NCBI GenBank assembly: GCA_037953625.1 | Contig: CM075655.1 | Span: 84,595,501 to 84,659,500 of the forward strand | Direction of reading: 5' to 3' | Origin: Crotalaria pallida | Lineage: Eukaryota; Streptophyta; Magnoliopsida; Fabales; Fabaceae | Length of the DNA stretch: 64,000 nt | Shown here: positions 37,301 to 48,466 of the stretch, piece after piece | Layout: each line of letters opens with the position of its first letter | Numbering within the stretch: position 1 is the stretch's first letter | Translations under genes and position numbers: made by a program | The notes under the pieces: model-generated | The model's database searches: none | The model's input: the letters and a program-made list of their open reading frames with translations, nothing else | Told to the model about the DNA's origin: nothing

Positions 37301-38676
37301 AAGGGGCATCGGGCAATGAAGAGCCCGACTTTGTGAAGGGTTCTGATGGCATTATCCGATTTAGGGGTCGGATATGTGTTCCTATGGATTTCGAAGTTAG
37401 AAGAGATATCCTTTGGGAAGCACATCGAACTAAAATGAATTTCCATCCTGGTGCAACAAAGATGTACCAAGATTTGAAAAAGATTTATTGGTGGGCGAAG
37501 TTGAAAACCGATGTGTCCGATCATGTATCTCATTGCCTAACTTGTCAGAAAGTTAAAATTGAGCATCAAAAGCCTGGTGGTCCTTTGCGATCACTTGATA
37601 TCCCGGAGTGGAAATGGGATAGTATAGCCATGGACTTTGTGACGGGTCTACCTAGGACTACTGCCGGTTGTGATGCAGTTTGGGTGGTTGTGGACCGTCT
37701 TACAAAGTGTGTGCATTTTATCCCTATTCACAAGAAGTACACTCTGGAGAAGTTAACTCAGTTGTATATCAGGGACATAGTGAAGCTGCATGGTGTGCCT
37801 ACCAGTATAGTATCCGATCGCGATCCGAGGTTTCTGTCTAGGTTTTGGCAGAGTCTTCAGCAGGCGTTGGGTACTAAGCTGAAATTCAGTACGGCTTATC
37901 ATCCGCAAACAGACGGACAATCTGAGCGTACTATCCAGACACTTGAGGATTTGTTGAGAGCATGTGTTCTGGAGCAAGCTGGTAGTTGGGAGCAGTTACT
38001 GCCGTTGATGGAGTTCACTTACAACAACAGCTTTCACTCTAGTATCGGTATGGCACCGTTTGAGGCTCTCTACGGGAGGAAATGCAGAACGCCTCTGTGT
38101 TGGTTCCAGATAGGTGAGAATCTGTTGACAGGTCCTGATATTGTGAAAGAAACAACTGAGAATATCACAATGATCAAGAATAAGATGAAAACTTCACAGG
38201 ATCGCCAGAAGAGTTATGCTGATAGGCGAAGGAGACCTTTGGAGTTCGATGTTGGGAATCATGTGTTCCTAAGAGTGTCTCCAGTTACGGGGATTGGTAG
38301 GGCAATTAAGTCCAAGAAACTAACTCCTCGGTTTGTTGGGCCTTATGAGATTCTGGAGAAAGTTGGCCCGGTGGCCTACAGGATTGCCTTACCCCCTCAC
38401 TTAGCAAGGCTTCATGACGTGTTTCATGTTTCACAACTAAGGAAATACGTCCATGATCCTTCGCATGAGGATACCTTAGATGATTTGCCTTTGAAGGAGA
38501 ATTTAACTTTTGAAGTTCTGCCAGTTAGAATTGAAGACAGGCAGGTGAAGCAGCTCAGAGGCAAGGAAATCTCTTTGGTGAAAGTTATCTGGATCAGGAA
38601 CAATGTGGAGGAGGCTACATGGGAATTGGAGGACAAGATCAGGCAGTCTCATCCGCAATTGTTCGATGCCAACTGA
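34333..38676 (+). CDS. Tekay gag-pol polyprotein with C-terminal chromodomain region, 1447 aa
   Basis: A single frame opens at an ATG 177 bp after the LTR. Gag includes a Q-rich N-terminus and a zinc knuckle CYKCGQPGHMMANC (about 299-312), with a degenerate CPHC...C motif before it. The protease has DCGATHSF at 371, where Cys replaces the usual Ser/Thr after the Asp. RT carries FIDDILIYS (Asp 671-672). RNase H starts YCDASKQG (Asp 818) and includes SDHKSLRYL. Integrase has an H-H-C-C zinc finger (about 1033-1066) and D1101, D1162 and E1198, with D-D35-E spacing. The tail (HLARLHDVFHVSQLRKYV, then about 50 residues ending EEATWELEDKIRQ) is the chromodomain type of Tekay/Del elements, thought to direct integration to marked chromatin. 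No frameshift or stop is present. Confidence 0.96.
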   Translation: MAGRRIDNDGIRAILEQMVQMQQQMQQNHGNNIAAAATATAAAMVTQPPALVAIDWLARFRKNDPVKFEGGFNPDGAQLWLQEIEKILNTMAPPEEQKVLLAQYMLTSEAEHWWQQMRRGLEANNQAITWDLFKNRFLGNYFPEDVRREKEITFLQLVQGNMSVGEYAAKFEDLIRYAGSYRDADERTKCIKFETGLRSEIKIAFEYQNIANLSQLINMTSTYEKSRKQWAAEKRSKNVQKVGGPIRGKSSVQRPGPYSQPRTGQAVSTFGPIPTCPHCGRQHRGDCWKLDPNKRVVTCYKCGQPGHMMANCLRNRVKKEVNVAKVQKAGDNRVTQKGKVYTLDGEEVTDADELIRSTGYVNDIPCGILFDCGATHSFISADCMKKVGLSAVEMPYKLSVSTPTNSSVVTLTMCLGCPLRVLEREFKVNLICLPLTKLDVILGMDWMSRHHVLIDCHQKSVTISDLSLSALEMNEEAEISQIPIVCEFSEVFPAEIPGLPPNREVEFSIDLMPGASPISIAPYRMAPPELVELKKQMEELLAKGLIRPSMSPWGAPILFVKKKDGSLRMCIDYRQLNAVTVKNKYPLPRIDDLMDQLRGAAVFSKIDLRSGYHQIRIREEDIPKTAFRSRYGHFEYVVMSFGLTNAPAIFMDYMNRIFRPYLDSFVIVFIDDILIYSKSPSEHAEHLRIVLQILKAKQLYAKLSKCSFWLNEVQFLGHVISEKGVVVDPSKVEAVLKWERPKTITEIRSFLGMAGYYRRFIEGFSKLALPLTTLTRKGVPFEWSPECEDSFQELKRRLTSSPVLILPDPTQSFVVYCDASKQGLGCVLMQQGQVIAYASRQLRQHEHNYPTHDLELAAVVFALKIWRHYLYGSKFEVFSDHKSLRYLFDQKELNMRQRRWMEFLKDYDFDLQYHPGKANVVADALSRETLHVSNLMVKEMQLIQEFSDLNLNMQVNEKSIVLEMLQVTNDLIGLIKERQADDAELQKLLEGASGNEEPDFVKGSDGIIRFRGRICVPMDFEVRRDILWEAHRTKMNFHPGATKMYQDLKKIYWWAKLKTDVSDHVSHCLTCQKVKIEHQKPGGPLRSLDIPEWKWDSIAMDFVTGLPRTTAGCDAVWVVVDRLTKCVHFIPIHKKYTLEKLTQLYIRDIVKLHGVPTSIVSDRDPRFLSRFWQSLQQALGTKLKFSTAYHPQTDGQSERTIQTLEDLLRACVLEQAGSWEQLLPLMEFTYNNSFHSSIGMAPFEALYGRKCRTPLCWFQIGENLLTGPDIVKETTENITMIKNKMKTSQDRQKSYADRRRRPLEFDVGNHVFLRVSPVTGIGRAIKSKKLTPRFVGPYEILEKVGPVAYRIALPPHLARLHDVFHVSQLRKYVHDPSHEDTLDDLPLKENLTFEVLPVRIEDRQVKQLRGKEISLVKVIWIRNNVEEATWELEDKIRQSHPQLFDAN

Positions 38677-38698
38677 ATTTCGAGGACGAAATTCTGGT

Positions 38699-38712
38699 AA
38701 GTGGGAGAGAAT
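38699..38712 (+). promoter_or_regulatory. Polypurine tract of the Tekay element
   Basis: AAGTGGGAGAGAAT directly precedes the 3' LTR (TGTAACATTC at 38713) and would prime plus-strand DNA synthesis. It is 22 bp after the gag-pol stop. Confidence 0.85.
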
Positions 38713-41486
38713 TGTAACATTCTAAGTTTTATTTTAAAAGAAATTAATGCTAAAACCCAAAAATAATTGGAATAATAGCTTAATGAATTTTGGGAGATAG
38801 GTGGGTAGTGATTATAAGTGCTATGGGTTGTATAGAAGGCATTTGTAGCAGCGGGCAAAGCTAACTAAGCGAAATCGGGAGTTAGATCGGCATTTTAGAT
38901 GTTAGAAATTGACCGAAAAGAGAAAATTAGGAAATTATTATAGGATGCTAAGAAATTAAATTCCACCGTTGGATATGAAGTTTAAGGGGTTAAGAAGCTT
39001 GTCTAAATATTTGGACCCGATCCGACGGTTAACGAAAAAGTTACGGCGAATCGAAGTTTCAAGTTTCTAGTGCACGCCCAGGCGCACCGGTGCACGCCCA
39101 GGCGCACCAGGGTGCAATTGGTGCACCAACTCAGGAGGTTTTTCGCTCAGGCGCGCCCTCCGTGCGCCCAGGCGCGCCCCATGTGCACCAGATAGGGGAA
39201 ATGGCGCGCCAAATGTTGCAGCCACACGCACCAGACCCATGAGCCATGCACCAGATGTGTGCCTGGTGCTAACTCGCGCTCAAGCACGAAAAGTGGCGCT
39301 CAAGCGCCAACGCGAAACCAGATCAGATCTGGTGCGTTGATTTTCAACTTGGTGGCTAAGTTTTGATTATAAGCCACACGATTTTGGTGGCTTCAAGGCT
39401 GATCATAAGGCATCAATAACACATCATTCTATCACCCTTCATCACCATTTCACTCCCATCATCTTCACCATTTCTCTCAACTCCAAGATCAATTTTCCAT
39501 CACCCATTCATCATCAAACACTTGATTTTTGGGCACCTCAAACCCAAAATCATCAAGCCCCATCAAGCATACTCCATGGAAGTTGGTTGAAATTGCATTC
39601 CCTCTCCTCCCTCTCATCACACGAGTTGCTTCCTCCCTTCTCCTTCTTGGTTTTCAAATTCCACCATTACTTGGAGTATGTAGAGCTTTATGTCATGATA
39701 CTAATTTCCTTTCCAACTCTCTTTAGCTCATAGAATTGTATTTAATTCCTTAGGGTTTCTTGCACTCATGAATATGTAGGAAACTCTATTTTATGCCTTC
39801 CAATCAAAACCAAGATAAGGGCAAGGATCAACCCTCTTGCAATCTTCCAAATAGAGTTGTTTATCATCACTTGATTATATCTTTGTTGAGGTGGCAAGAA
39901 AAGCTTAGGAAATTCAAATTTCCAAGGTTTTGAGCTAGGGCACACAAAGGTTCTATTTACTTCTTGCTATTTTGAGCTAAGGAGTGGGTTATAGTGAGTA
40001 TTACCGTACTCTGGGGTTTAGTTTACAATATGCATATAATGGGTACTAAGAGTTATGTGCTAGTTTAGGTTGTCATACCATAGGATAGTTAATAATTAGA
40101 ACTCATGACATAGGAAAAATAATTCGAAGATGATATGCTTTATTTTTGATATTGGTATATAATCTTGTGATTTGGTGATGTTTATAACTTAAGTGTGTAT
40201 TTTGCTAAATGATTGCGACATGATGTTAATTATAAATCAATGCAAAGGATGGAAATCAAATATGAATTGAATGATAAAGTAATGTGTAGTGAATTGAGTA
40301 CCGGTGCATTGACAGACTAGGTGCCCCTGCCGGGTGTACCAAATTCCCAAGGGCCAAGTGCTCACCAAGCTAAATTCCGATTAGGTCCAAATGCCCTGTT
40401 AGGCGTCAATGCACCAAGACTTAATTCACTGCCAAGAATAAATGACACAAAATGTGTTGAGAATGTGAAAAAGAGAATGAATTAAAATAACTGAATTGTA
40501 TAATGAAATGTGGAAAATGTGATAGCATAGCCTGACAGGGTGAAGCCTTTTGGGTGAGAAAGTCCTGGTTGAGCGAGAGACCCTTGGGTGTGCCAAATGC
40601 CTGGCAGGAGCGTTAAATTCCTAGTGATGCAAACCGGTTGTAACCGGGAGTGTTGGCCAGACGTGGTAAGACGTGATCGCGCTTGTAGGTGCGAACGCAG
40701 TAAAGTCGTGACTGGAATACACTGGAAATGAATTGTGGATATAAAGTGTGAAATGAGAATAAAGGACTTTATGAAAGTAATGGATAAGAATGAAGAGAAT
40801 AAATTGACTTGAGAAACCAATGGACTTTGATAATGAGTTGTGACATGATGAGCCTTGTTATTTTGTGATTGAATTGTTAAATGTGTTTGGCTTGGTATAG
40901 CATTATGTCATAACTGGAAACTTCTTCCCCATTTTATGTGTAATACTCACTCCTTACTATTTCCATAGGTACTGAGGAAGAGTTTACACTTGATCAGGCC
41001 GATCAGGAGTACTCTCCCTCACAGGGAGAGTAGGTTACTTATATATATATATATATATATATATATGTAGGACATGGGAATGTCCTGGGCCCGATGATAT
41101 GATGTGATCTATTTTTGTTGTACATATTGTATATAGCTTTTTGGGGGCCCAGGACGACTCATTTTGGGTAGGAGTCTTATTTTGGGAAAAGTACTATTTT
41201 CCACGACTTGTTCATATTTCCGCTAAACTTTGATGTTTCATACTCTGCTATTCTGATGTGTGCACGATGTTGCACTAGTTGTGATATATGTATATAGCCC
41301 TGCTGGCTTCTGAGATTTGAAAATGTTGATGTTTATCAGGTTACAGGAAAACCAGAATTTTTGGAAAGTCTTAAAAACAAACGAAACTCCGTCCGTTTGA
41401 TGGGAGATTTTTATAACTTAAAAAGGAAATTTTAATTTCACTATTTTATTAAGGGTACAAAAGGGTAGTTAACTGTAGGTGTTACA
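38713..41486 (+). repeat. 3' LTR of the Tekay element, 2774 bp
   Basis: It matches the 5' LTR throughout. It has an extra block around 39280-39300 (ACGAAAAGTGGCGCTCAAGC) within the GC-rich region, a hairpin at 41011-41031 and an AT run near 41041-41065. Confidence 0.94.
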
Positions 41487-43355
41487 CCAAGTGTATCAAT
41501 AGTCACAGTGAATATCTAAACTCATTTGACCTCAATGAGTATTGTAAAAGGACTCATGTTCAGGTACCTGCAAAGAGACCAAATCAAAACAACATCCATT
41601 CAATTTTTAATCACATCACAAATGTTTATTTATCTTTTAATATTTGCTAAAGGACAAGCATCATAACTAAGAAATAAGGGATTTTCTTCAAACAATACAT
41701 CATAAAATTTCCTATCAATGTTGATTAAGGGGGAGTGACCAATGTGTGAGGGAAACACTTGAGGCAAAGATCGTTGGATGTTCAAGTATGAATACATGAA
41801 CTCTTCCATTGGATATTTAGTAAAACGATTTATAAATCCAATGCTTTGAGATTTCGGGTCAAGATACGATGTTAAGCCTATAGACATGGTTCTTCACTTA
41901 ACCCATGGAACAAGATCCCCCTTCTTGTTAGGCTCCCTAGTCTTAAAAAGCAGTCTCAAGGCTACTCGGTGATGAGCCACTTGTAGGTGTTCATGCTTGA
42001 GAAATTTAATGCTCAAAATGAGTCATACCTAAGTGTGATGAGGGAGTGCGTTAAGTATAAAGTTATCTGATCCCATGTTGGACGAGAATATGAGCCAACA
42101 TCCATTTATAATAACTTGGACAATCCTCCCCTATGAGCTAACCTTTGGAGCGAGGTTAGGCTCAAATATTCTATCATGGTATCAAAGCGAAAAACTAGTT
42201 TCATTGGTTCTCCGTCTTGGGCCACAATGAGCTCTTCATCTGGTCTAACAAGCTTATGTGAAAGTTATGTTGAAAAGTCTTATACCAGCTCCTTCAATCT
42301 CGGGATGAGGGTTTTATATACATGTTTGCTTTAACATCTTATTGTCAATTGGTTTTGAAAATAAATTAAATTAATTGCTAATTTACAAAGGCATGACCAA
42401 ATTATAGTTTTTTTTATTTATTTTTTTATATCATGAATCAAATTGATTAATAATGTCAATTTCAAGAACAAAATGACACATGTTGCTACTCTTCATCATT
42501 CTTTAAACATCATATTTTGTCAACATTCAGCTCTATCTTTTATTTATTTTTTATATTTATGTATATTTAAAAATTAATAATATTAATTGTAGATTATTTT
42601 TTTTGGGTTAATTTTGTCCATTATTTTTTGTCCATACTACATAATTCAAAAATATATTTGAAAGCTGTTCAATGTAATGTACCATCATACAATTGTTAGT
42701 ATAAAACCCAAACCAAGCTAAGATTAAGACAAATGTTAAATTAAATCATATGGGACCAACACCATTTTAAACAAATCAAACCGACAGATTTCTTTTGATT
42801 TAACAGATGAACATGGTTTCGTTTATATAAAACTAGTATTTTTTTGAACCTTTTGGGTCCCATTAATCATGAATTGGTGCCTTTCCCCTCTGGCCAAAAG
42901 GATAGCAGGGACATAATTTTTGATAGTTACCGATTTGGATTCAACTCAAATTCAAACTCTTTTTTTTTTTTTTTTGTCTCTTTATATCATCTATCCTAGT
43001 GAGATGTGTCTCAATCCGAACCATTGTTTGGACAAGGGATTGTTAATGCTTAAAATCGGGACCGTAAATCCGTATCTGGTCTCACATGGGGGCATATGCT
43101 CCCCATCTATTAAAAAGAGCCATTTGGACTGATGTTGAAATGCCCAAATTTAAGTTGCTTAAGTCAATCCAACTGTCCTTTTGTGGGGCTATCAAATAAT
43201 ATAATGATTTTATACAAGTGTTTTAGAAAATACTCATGATGTTTATATTAAAAAATAAATAAAAAATACTTGTGTTCATGTTATATTTTGGTGTTCATAC
43301 ACTTCAATATTATCTGTAATATGTTGATCTGATAGTCATTTTTCATATCCTTAAG
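41487..43355. other. AT-rich intergenic DNA with a possible copia LTR remnant
   Basis: No gene is seen. An inverted-repeat arm lies at 41487-41560. At 42177-42188, TGGTATCAAAGC follows sequence resembling the end of a copia LTR (CAATCCTCCCCTATGAGCTA...), so a primer-site remnant of an old element is likely but no coding part follows. Confidence 0.4.
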
Positions 43356-43369
43356 AACTTGTAGATGAG

Positions 43370-43549
43370 ACAAACGTGGGTTGGTCTCATTCGGTTCCTT
43401 AACCAATTGGTCTTGAGTTTGAGCATTGGGTATGAAGCAACTTCCGTTGGGAGACCCCTACCGCTTAGTGCGAGTTCAGTTGAGTCGGACCGGATGAGTC
43501 GGATTCTGGGTAAACCAGATCCGGATACCGGTTGGTGTAAGAAAAAAAA
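43370..43549 (+). mobile_element. SINE, about 180 bp, with 14-bp target duplication
   Basis: AACTTGTAGATGAG occurs at 43356-43369 and again at 43550-43563. The body has a tRNA-like promoter region (TTGGTCTCATTCGGTTCC, and a B-box-like GGTCTTGAGTTTGAGC) and ends with GGTTGGTGTAAG plus a short A run. This is the expected SINE layout. The short frame at 43365-43562 is inside it and is not a gene. Confidence 0.85.
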
Positions 43550-44449
43550 AACTTGTAGATGAGGAAAGTCTTTGATAAAACAAAAAATAAATACACATCA
43601 AAGTTTTTTTCTTATTTATAAAAATAATAAATTTCAAAGTTTAAACCAATTATTAGTATATATATCGGTTCAAATGTAAAAGGTCACTTGAATACTAGGC
43701 TTCTAAATTTGTTTCTTAAATTATTCATTAATATTTAAAACATAGTAGTTGAAAATGTAGTCTCTTGCCTAGAATGGAAGGATATTTTAAGGAAAAAAAA
43801 AGAAATTTAGATTCATTATTATTTATTTTCTCCTTTATTCACGTTGCATTGATAAGTTGTTAAAGCTCTTACATAAATTTCTTTTGTTTCTTATTATCCG
43901 TTATGTTAGGTAATTTTTTTTCTTTTTTATCTGTTTTTTTTTTTTTAAGATTTTAAGAATGTAATAAATATTATTTTTCATGTTTAGTTCTATTCAATAC
44001 GTTAGGTTTTGGGTTACATAAGTAGCAATGATTATAGAGAGAAAAAGTATAGTCGGAAAAACATAATTAATATATTGAAAATCTAAACAATAATTAAATT
44101 TATTAAATGATGTCTTTTGTTTGTAATAGGACAAATAAATAGGAATTGAAATAGTACTAAGTAATGTTTACCGTGATTATTTTTTTTTTAAATAATCAAT
44201 ACTCCCTCCGTTTCATAAGTAGTGTTTCTTTAAGGTTATACACGAGTTTTAAGAAATGATTAAATTAAATGATATAAGAATTTGAGGTATTTTGACTCTA
44301 ATGGTCTTATATAATCATTATTGAAGAGAGAGAAAAATATTGGAAGTGAAAAAGAGAGTGTGATAAATAGATACGTGTTGAGAAAAATAACATTAATTAT
44401 GTAGTGATTTTTGTAAAAGAATAATACATATGAAAGAGAAAATAGAGAA

Positions 44450-44588
44450 TGCACCGACAGTGTAAAAGTTTTTTACACCATCAATGCATCATCCACCATT
44501 CATCCATTTATGATCGTTGACTTATAGAATAAAGTAATACAAATGAATGGTGGATGATGGACTGATGGTGTAAAAAATTTTACACCGT
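44450..44588. mobile_element. MITE with about 50-bp terminal inverted repeats
   Basis: The left arm TGCACCGACAGTGTAAAAG... and the right arm (inverted TATTGACGGTGTAAAATT...) both carry TTTTTTACACCATCA and CATCATCCACCATTCAT. Together they make almost the whole element a hairpin. A TCCCTCCG motif at 44202 suggests this sits in or near a decayed Stowaway copy. Confidence 0.75.
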
Positions 44589-45238
44589 CAATACATATCC
44601 ATTAATCTTCATATGAAATAGTATGAAACAAAAACTCTATAAACACTACACATGCATCTGAAAAGTATTGTTATATTTATGTTTTTTTTTGCCACTCTAG
44701 TTTCTGTTTGTTATGATGCGTTTTTTTTTTTTAAAGCTCTTAGCAGTTTTGCAAACTAATCATACAGAAAAAAAATTAAGTATACAAAAAAGTATCCATA
44801 ATGTACAAACATGTAAGCGGAATTTGGATAGCTGATTGAAGGTCAAAGTTTCAAAGTTTAATGTTACATTGTCACACTTGTATAAAAAATTAAGGTTTGT
44901 TTAAGTTAAGTAATTGAGGGGCTTGTAAAATATTAGGATTTATTTTGAGCCCACAAAAATGTATCTTTGAGAGATGCAATTTCACTATTTTACAAATAAT
45001 AATTAATATCAAACCCAAAAAGTTTGAGAAAAAAAAGAAAGGTGCAAACTAAGTATAATCATTTCAAGTGCTGCTTTTGGCTTTGCATGTGCTCACCCTC
45101 TCTTTGCCCTTTTATTTGCTTGAAATAGGATTGTTCTAATAATGTACCCATTAACTGATAAAGTAGTTCCCTTCAAATCATTGTATGCATATTGCAAGTA
45201 AATTTTCCTTTTAGTCCTTTGCATCATCATATATAATG
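44589..45238. other. AT-rich intergenic DNA
   Basis: I see no gene, tRNA or clear repeat boundary here. Confidence 0.4.
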
Positions 45239-45683
45239 AGAGTTAATAGTCATGTAGGTCCCTGAAAGATACCTGTGGAATCAGTTAGGTCCCTGAAAGA
45301 TTAGTGGAATCTCTTAAACCCCCAAAGATCATTTTGGAATCAGTTAGGTCTTTGAAAGATTTTTGGATTCTCTTAAACCCCCAAAGATCAATTTGGCATC
45401 ACATTAGTCCCCCCATGATGGACCTAACGAAATTCTATGTGACACATTAAATGTTTTGTTGGTCCAAACATGACACCTTCTTAACATTTCAACATCGCAT
45501 TGGGGCCAACAAAGCATTTAACGTGCCACGTAGAATTACATCAGGTCCATCATGACGAAATTGAATGGGGGGACTAATATGACGCCAAAATGATCTTCGA
45601 GGGGTTTAAGAGATTCCACAAATCTTTCAAAGATCTAACTGATTCCACAGGTATCTTTCGGGGACCTATATGACTATTAACTC
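45239..45683. mobile_element. Foldback-type MITE, about 445 bp, long inverted repeats
   Basis: The left end GAGTTAATAGTCATGTAGG and the inverted right end GAGTTAATAGTCATATAGG continue to match for nearly 200 bp. The flanks TATATAATG (45230) and TATATAATA (45684) are a probable 9-bp target duplication with one mismatch, as in Mutator-like elements. The left arm has an internal duplication of about 65 bp (two copies of the AAACCCCCAAAGATCA segment). Confidence 0.75.
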
Positions 45684-45754
45684 TATATAATAATTCTCTG
45701 TTTTTTTTTCTTTTTCATTCATAATTATTCCTAGCTTACGTAGCTTCTTTATTA

Positions 45755-46048
45755 CTCCCTCCATCCCATTATCTTGATAAAAATATGCAAAAAAGAATTT
45801 GTCACATATTAAAGTAAAAAAATAAATGAAAAATCTTCAAAATTGCATATCGTATCAATGATTGATAAATAAGTAAGGAAAACACATTTAAAAATTTTCT
45901 TTTAAGACAATATTGCAATATATTAATTATAATGATATAAAAATTTATGTGATATCAATTTAATTAATAAGTGAATCATAACATTACATTAAATGAACTC
46001 TCTTATTTTTATTGATTTGTTTGATTTTTACAGATGGCACTGAGGGAG
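45755..46048. mobile_element. Stowaway-like MITE
   Basis: TA/CTCCCTCCATCCCAT at the left, GGCACTGAGGGAG/TA at the right: the Stowaway (Tc1/mariner) terminal consensus and TA target. It is 294 bp with no ORF. Confidence 0.7.
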
Positions 46049-46454
46049 TATAAAATTTGTTATATGGCCACATTTCCTTCTTCTGACAAGAACGGTGAAC
46101 GAAGCACCGAAGTCACTCTCATTAGCTGTCATCTTTCTTATTGGGATGCCTTAAATTGCATTTGAATTATTTATAAAATGGATTCAAAGTTCAAACACTT
46201 ATTAGCAAAACTCTAAAAATATGACATTATTTTTTACCCTACAAGAACATAGCATTACTTTATTAAATAAATTTGGATTATATCAAGGAAACATATAGGA
46301 TTTTTTTTAAATAAACTATAAAGTTTTGCCGGAAATCAGGACCTAAACAAAAAGGAAACTTATACCCTATCTAGATGAAATATGTAGTTCAACTTGTAAG
46401 AATTTTTTCCCCATGAGTATCTTTTATATAAAAATTAATTGTGAGATTTAGCTA

Positions 46455-46736
46455 CTCCCTCTAGTCCTAAGTGTAAGATCATTTTAGGAACCTTTTTTTG
46501 TCTTATTTGGAAGATCACATTTCAATTTTCAATAACATTTAATTTTTTTTTTCAAAGACATCCTTATTAAATCACCATTTTTTTTATAATGTCAAAAACA
46601 ATTATATAAATAGTTTTGAAAAAAAAATATACATATTAAAAATTTATATTTCCAATGTAATTAGCAAAATTAATCTAATTTCGTGATAGATGTAATGTTA
46701 TTAAAAAAAAAGTCTTACATTTGAGAATGAAGGGAG
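46455..46736. mobile_element. Stowaway-like MITE
   Basis: TA/CTCCCTCTAGTCCTAAGTG at the left and TGAGAATGAAGGGAG/TA at the right. The inverted repeats reach into GTAAGA / TCTTAC. 282 bp. Confidence 0.75.
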
Positions 46737-47103
46737 TATCAAGTAAAAATTTGGGAAAGAAATCCTTTCTTAAACAAAATTCTTTGGTAACAATAATATT
46801 TCATTGCCAACAGAGGTTGGGTGATAAATAAGCCATAATTTTGAAATTAGGATTGAAAATGAACTGAGCAATTCGTAACTCGTTCGAAACTTGATTCGTT
46901 AATTAGTTTAATGAATTTGGTTCATGAACCGAACAAGTTGAAAATTGTGCTCGTTAAACAAATGAGTTGAACTCGAATCAAGTATAGTTCGACTCGTCGT
47001 TAAATTCATGAACAAATTAAACTCGATTATATATATCATATGAAAATTATTTTATAGTTATTATATATGTATGTATATAATTTTTATAATAATGTATGAA
47101 TAT

Positions 47104-47498
47104 AGAGTTAGGATCCGTTGACATCAGGTGTAAAACTTGATCACTTACACCTTCACATAACTTTTTATATATTATGAAATTTGTCAATCCAACCGTTGAA
47201 CTATATGTTATTATCAAGTAGATCAAGTCTACAAAATTTCATAGAATAAAAATTATTTAATACTTCATCTGACTATTCTATTTTAACGGATAATACGTTA
47301 TTTAAAATATAAGTAAATATGGATTATTAGATTACATACCTATGAATCTCCGAATGATCTGAAATTTGGTTTGTATGATCGTCATGATAATAACATATAA
47401 TTCAACGGTTGGATTGACAAAATTTCATAATATATAAAAAGTTATGTGAATGTGTAAGTGACCAAGTTTTACCCATGGTGTCAACGGATCATAACTCT
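47104..47498. mobile_element. MITE with inverted repeats over 100 bp (copy 1)
   Basis: AGAGTTAGGATCCGTTGACA at the left and the inverted AGAGTTATGATCCGTTGACA at the right. The match continues through CACTTACAC...CATAACTTTTTATATATTATGAAATTTGTCAATCC-like sequence. No ORF. Confidence 0.75.
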
Positions 47499-47585
47499 AA
47501 TATATATTGAAACTAAAAATTTTATAAAAATCAAGTTGAATATCCTCTTTATCTTTACTTATTCACAATTATGTAAATGTATGTG

Positions 47586-47640
<55 letters not shown>

Positions 47641-48071
47641 AATAACGACGACTATCATTAGAACTAATGAGCGACATATATTTGAGCTCGTTAACCGGTT
47701 CAAAAACTCAAAAATTTTAATTGAGTTAAGTTTGAATTCAAAATATAGTTTGAATTGAAAACGCTCAAAACTCAACTTGAGCTTTTTCTTGTCATCAAAT
47801 TGAGTCAAACTGAGATAATTAAGTACCAACGAGTTGTTGGAAAAACTCATTTCCAGCCTGATTGATTTAATTAGTTTAATGAATTTGGTTCATGAACCAA
47901 ACAAGTTGAAAATTGTGCTCGTTAAACAAATGAGCTGAACTCGAATCAAGTATAGTTCGACTCGTCGTTAAATTCATGAACAAATTAAACTCGATTATAT
48001 ATATCATATGAAAATTATTTTATAGTTATTATATATGTATGTATATAATTTTTATAATAATGTATGAATAT

Positions 48072-48466
48072 AGAGTTATGATTCGTTGACATCAGGTGTA
48101 AAACTTGATCACTTACACCTTCACATAACTTTTTATATATTATGAAATTTGTCAATCCAACCGTTGAACTATATGTTATTATCAAGTAGATCAAGTCTAC
48201 AAAATTTCATAGAATATAAAAATTATTTAATACTTCATCTGACTATTCTATTTTAACGGATAATACGTTATTTAAAATATAAGTAAATATGCATTATTAG
48301 ATTACATACCTACGAATCTCCGAATGATCTGAAATTTGGTTTGTATGATCGTCATGATAATAACATATAATTCAACGGTTGGATTGACAAATTTCATAAT
48401 ATATAAAAAGTTATGTGAATGTGTAAGTGACCAAGTTTTACCCATGGTGTCAACGGATCATAACTC
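48072..48466. mobile_element. MITE with long inverted repeats (copy 2)
   Basis: This is the counterpart of 47104-47498 in the second duplicated unit, so it was copied by the duplication rather than by transposition. Confidence 0.75.

Larger units (their letters stand above)
31401..41486 (+). mobile_element. Complete Tekay-lineage chromovirus (Ty3/gypsy), apparently intact
   Basis: LTRs are at 31401-34155 and 38713-41486, with TGTAACATTC...GGTGTTACA ends. A Met-tRNA primer site lies just after the 5' LTR and a purine tract just before the 3' LTR. One uninterrupted gag-pol fills the middle. Flanks are CCACG (31396-31400) and CCAAG (41487-41491), a target duplication with one mismatch. By eye the LTRs differ at about 35-40 substitutions and a 20-odd-bp indel over 2.75 kb, roughly 1.4 %. 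With commonly used plant LTR rates that suggests insertion within about the last half million years (inference). All parts needed for autonomy are visible. Confidence 0.93.

Noticed and set aside
44202..44650. Complete Stowaway MITE starting TCCCTCCG
   Set aside because: The left end and TA target fit, but no matching right end was found, so only a decayed remnant can be suspected.
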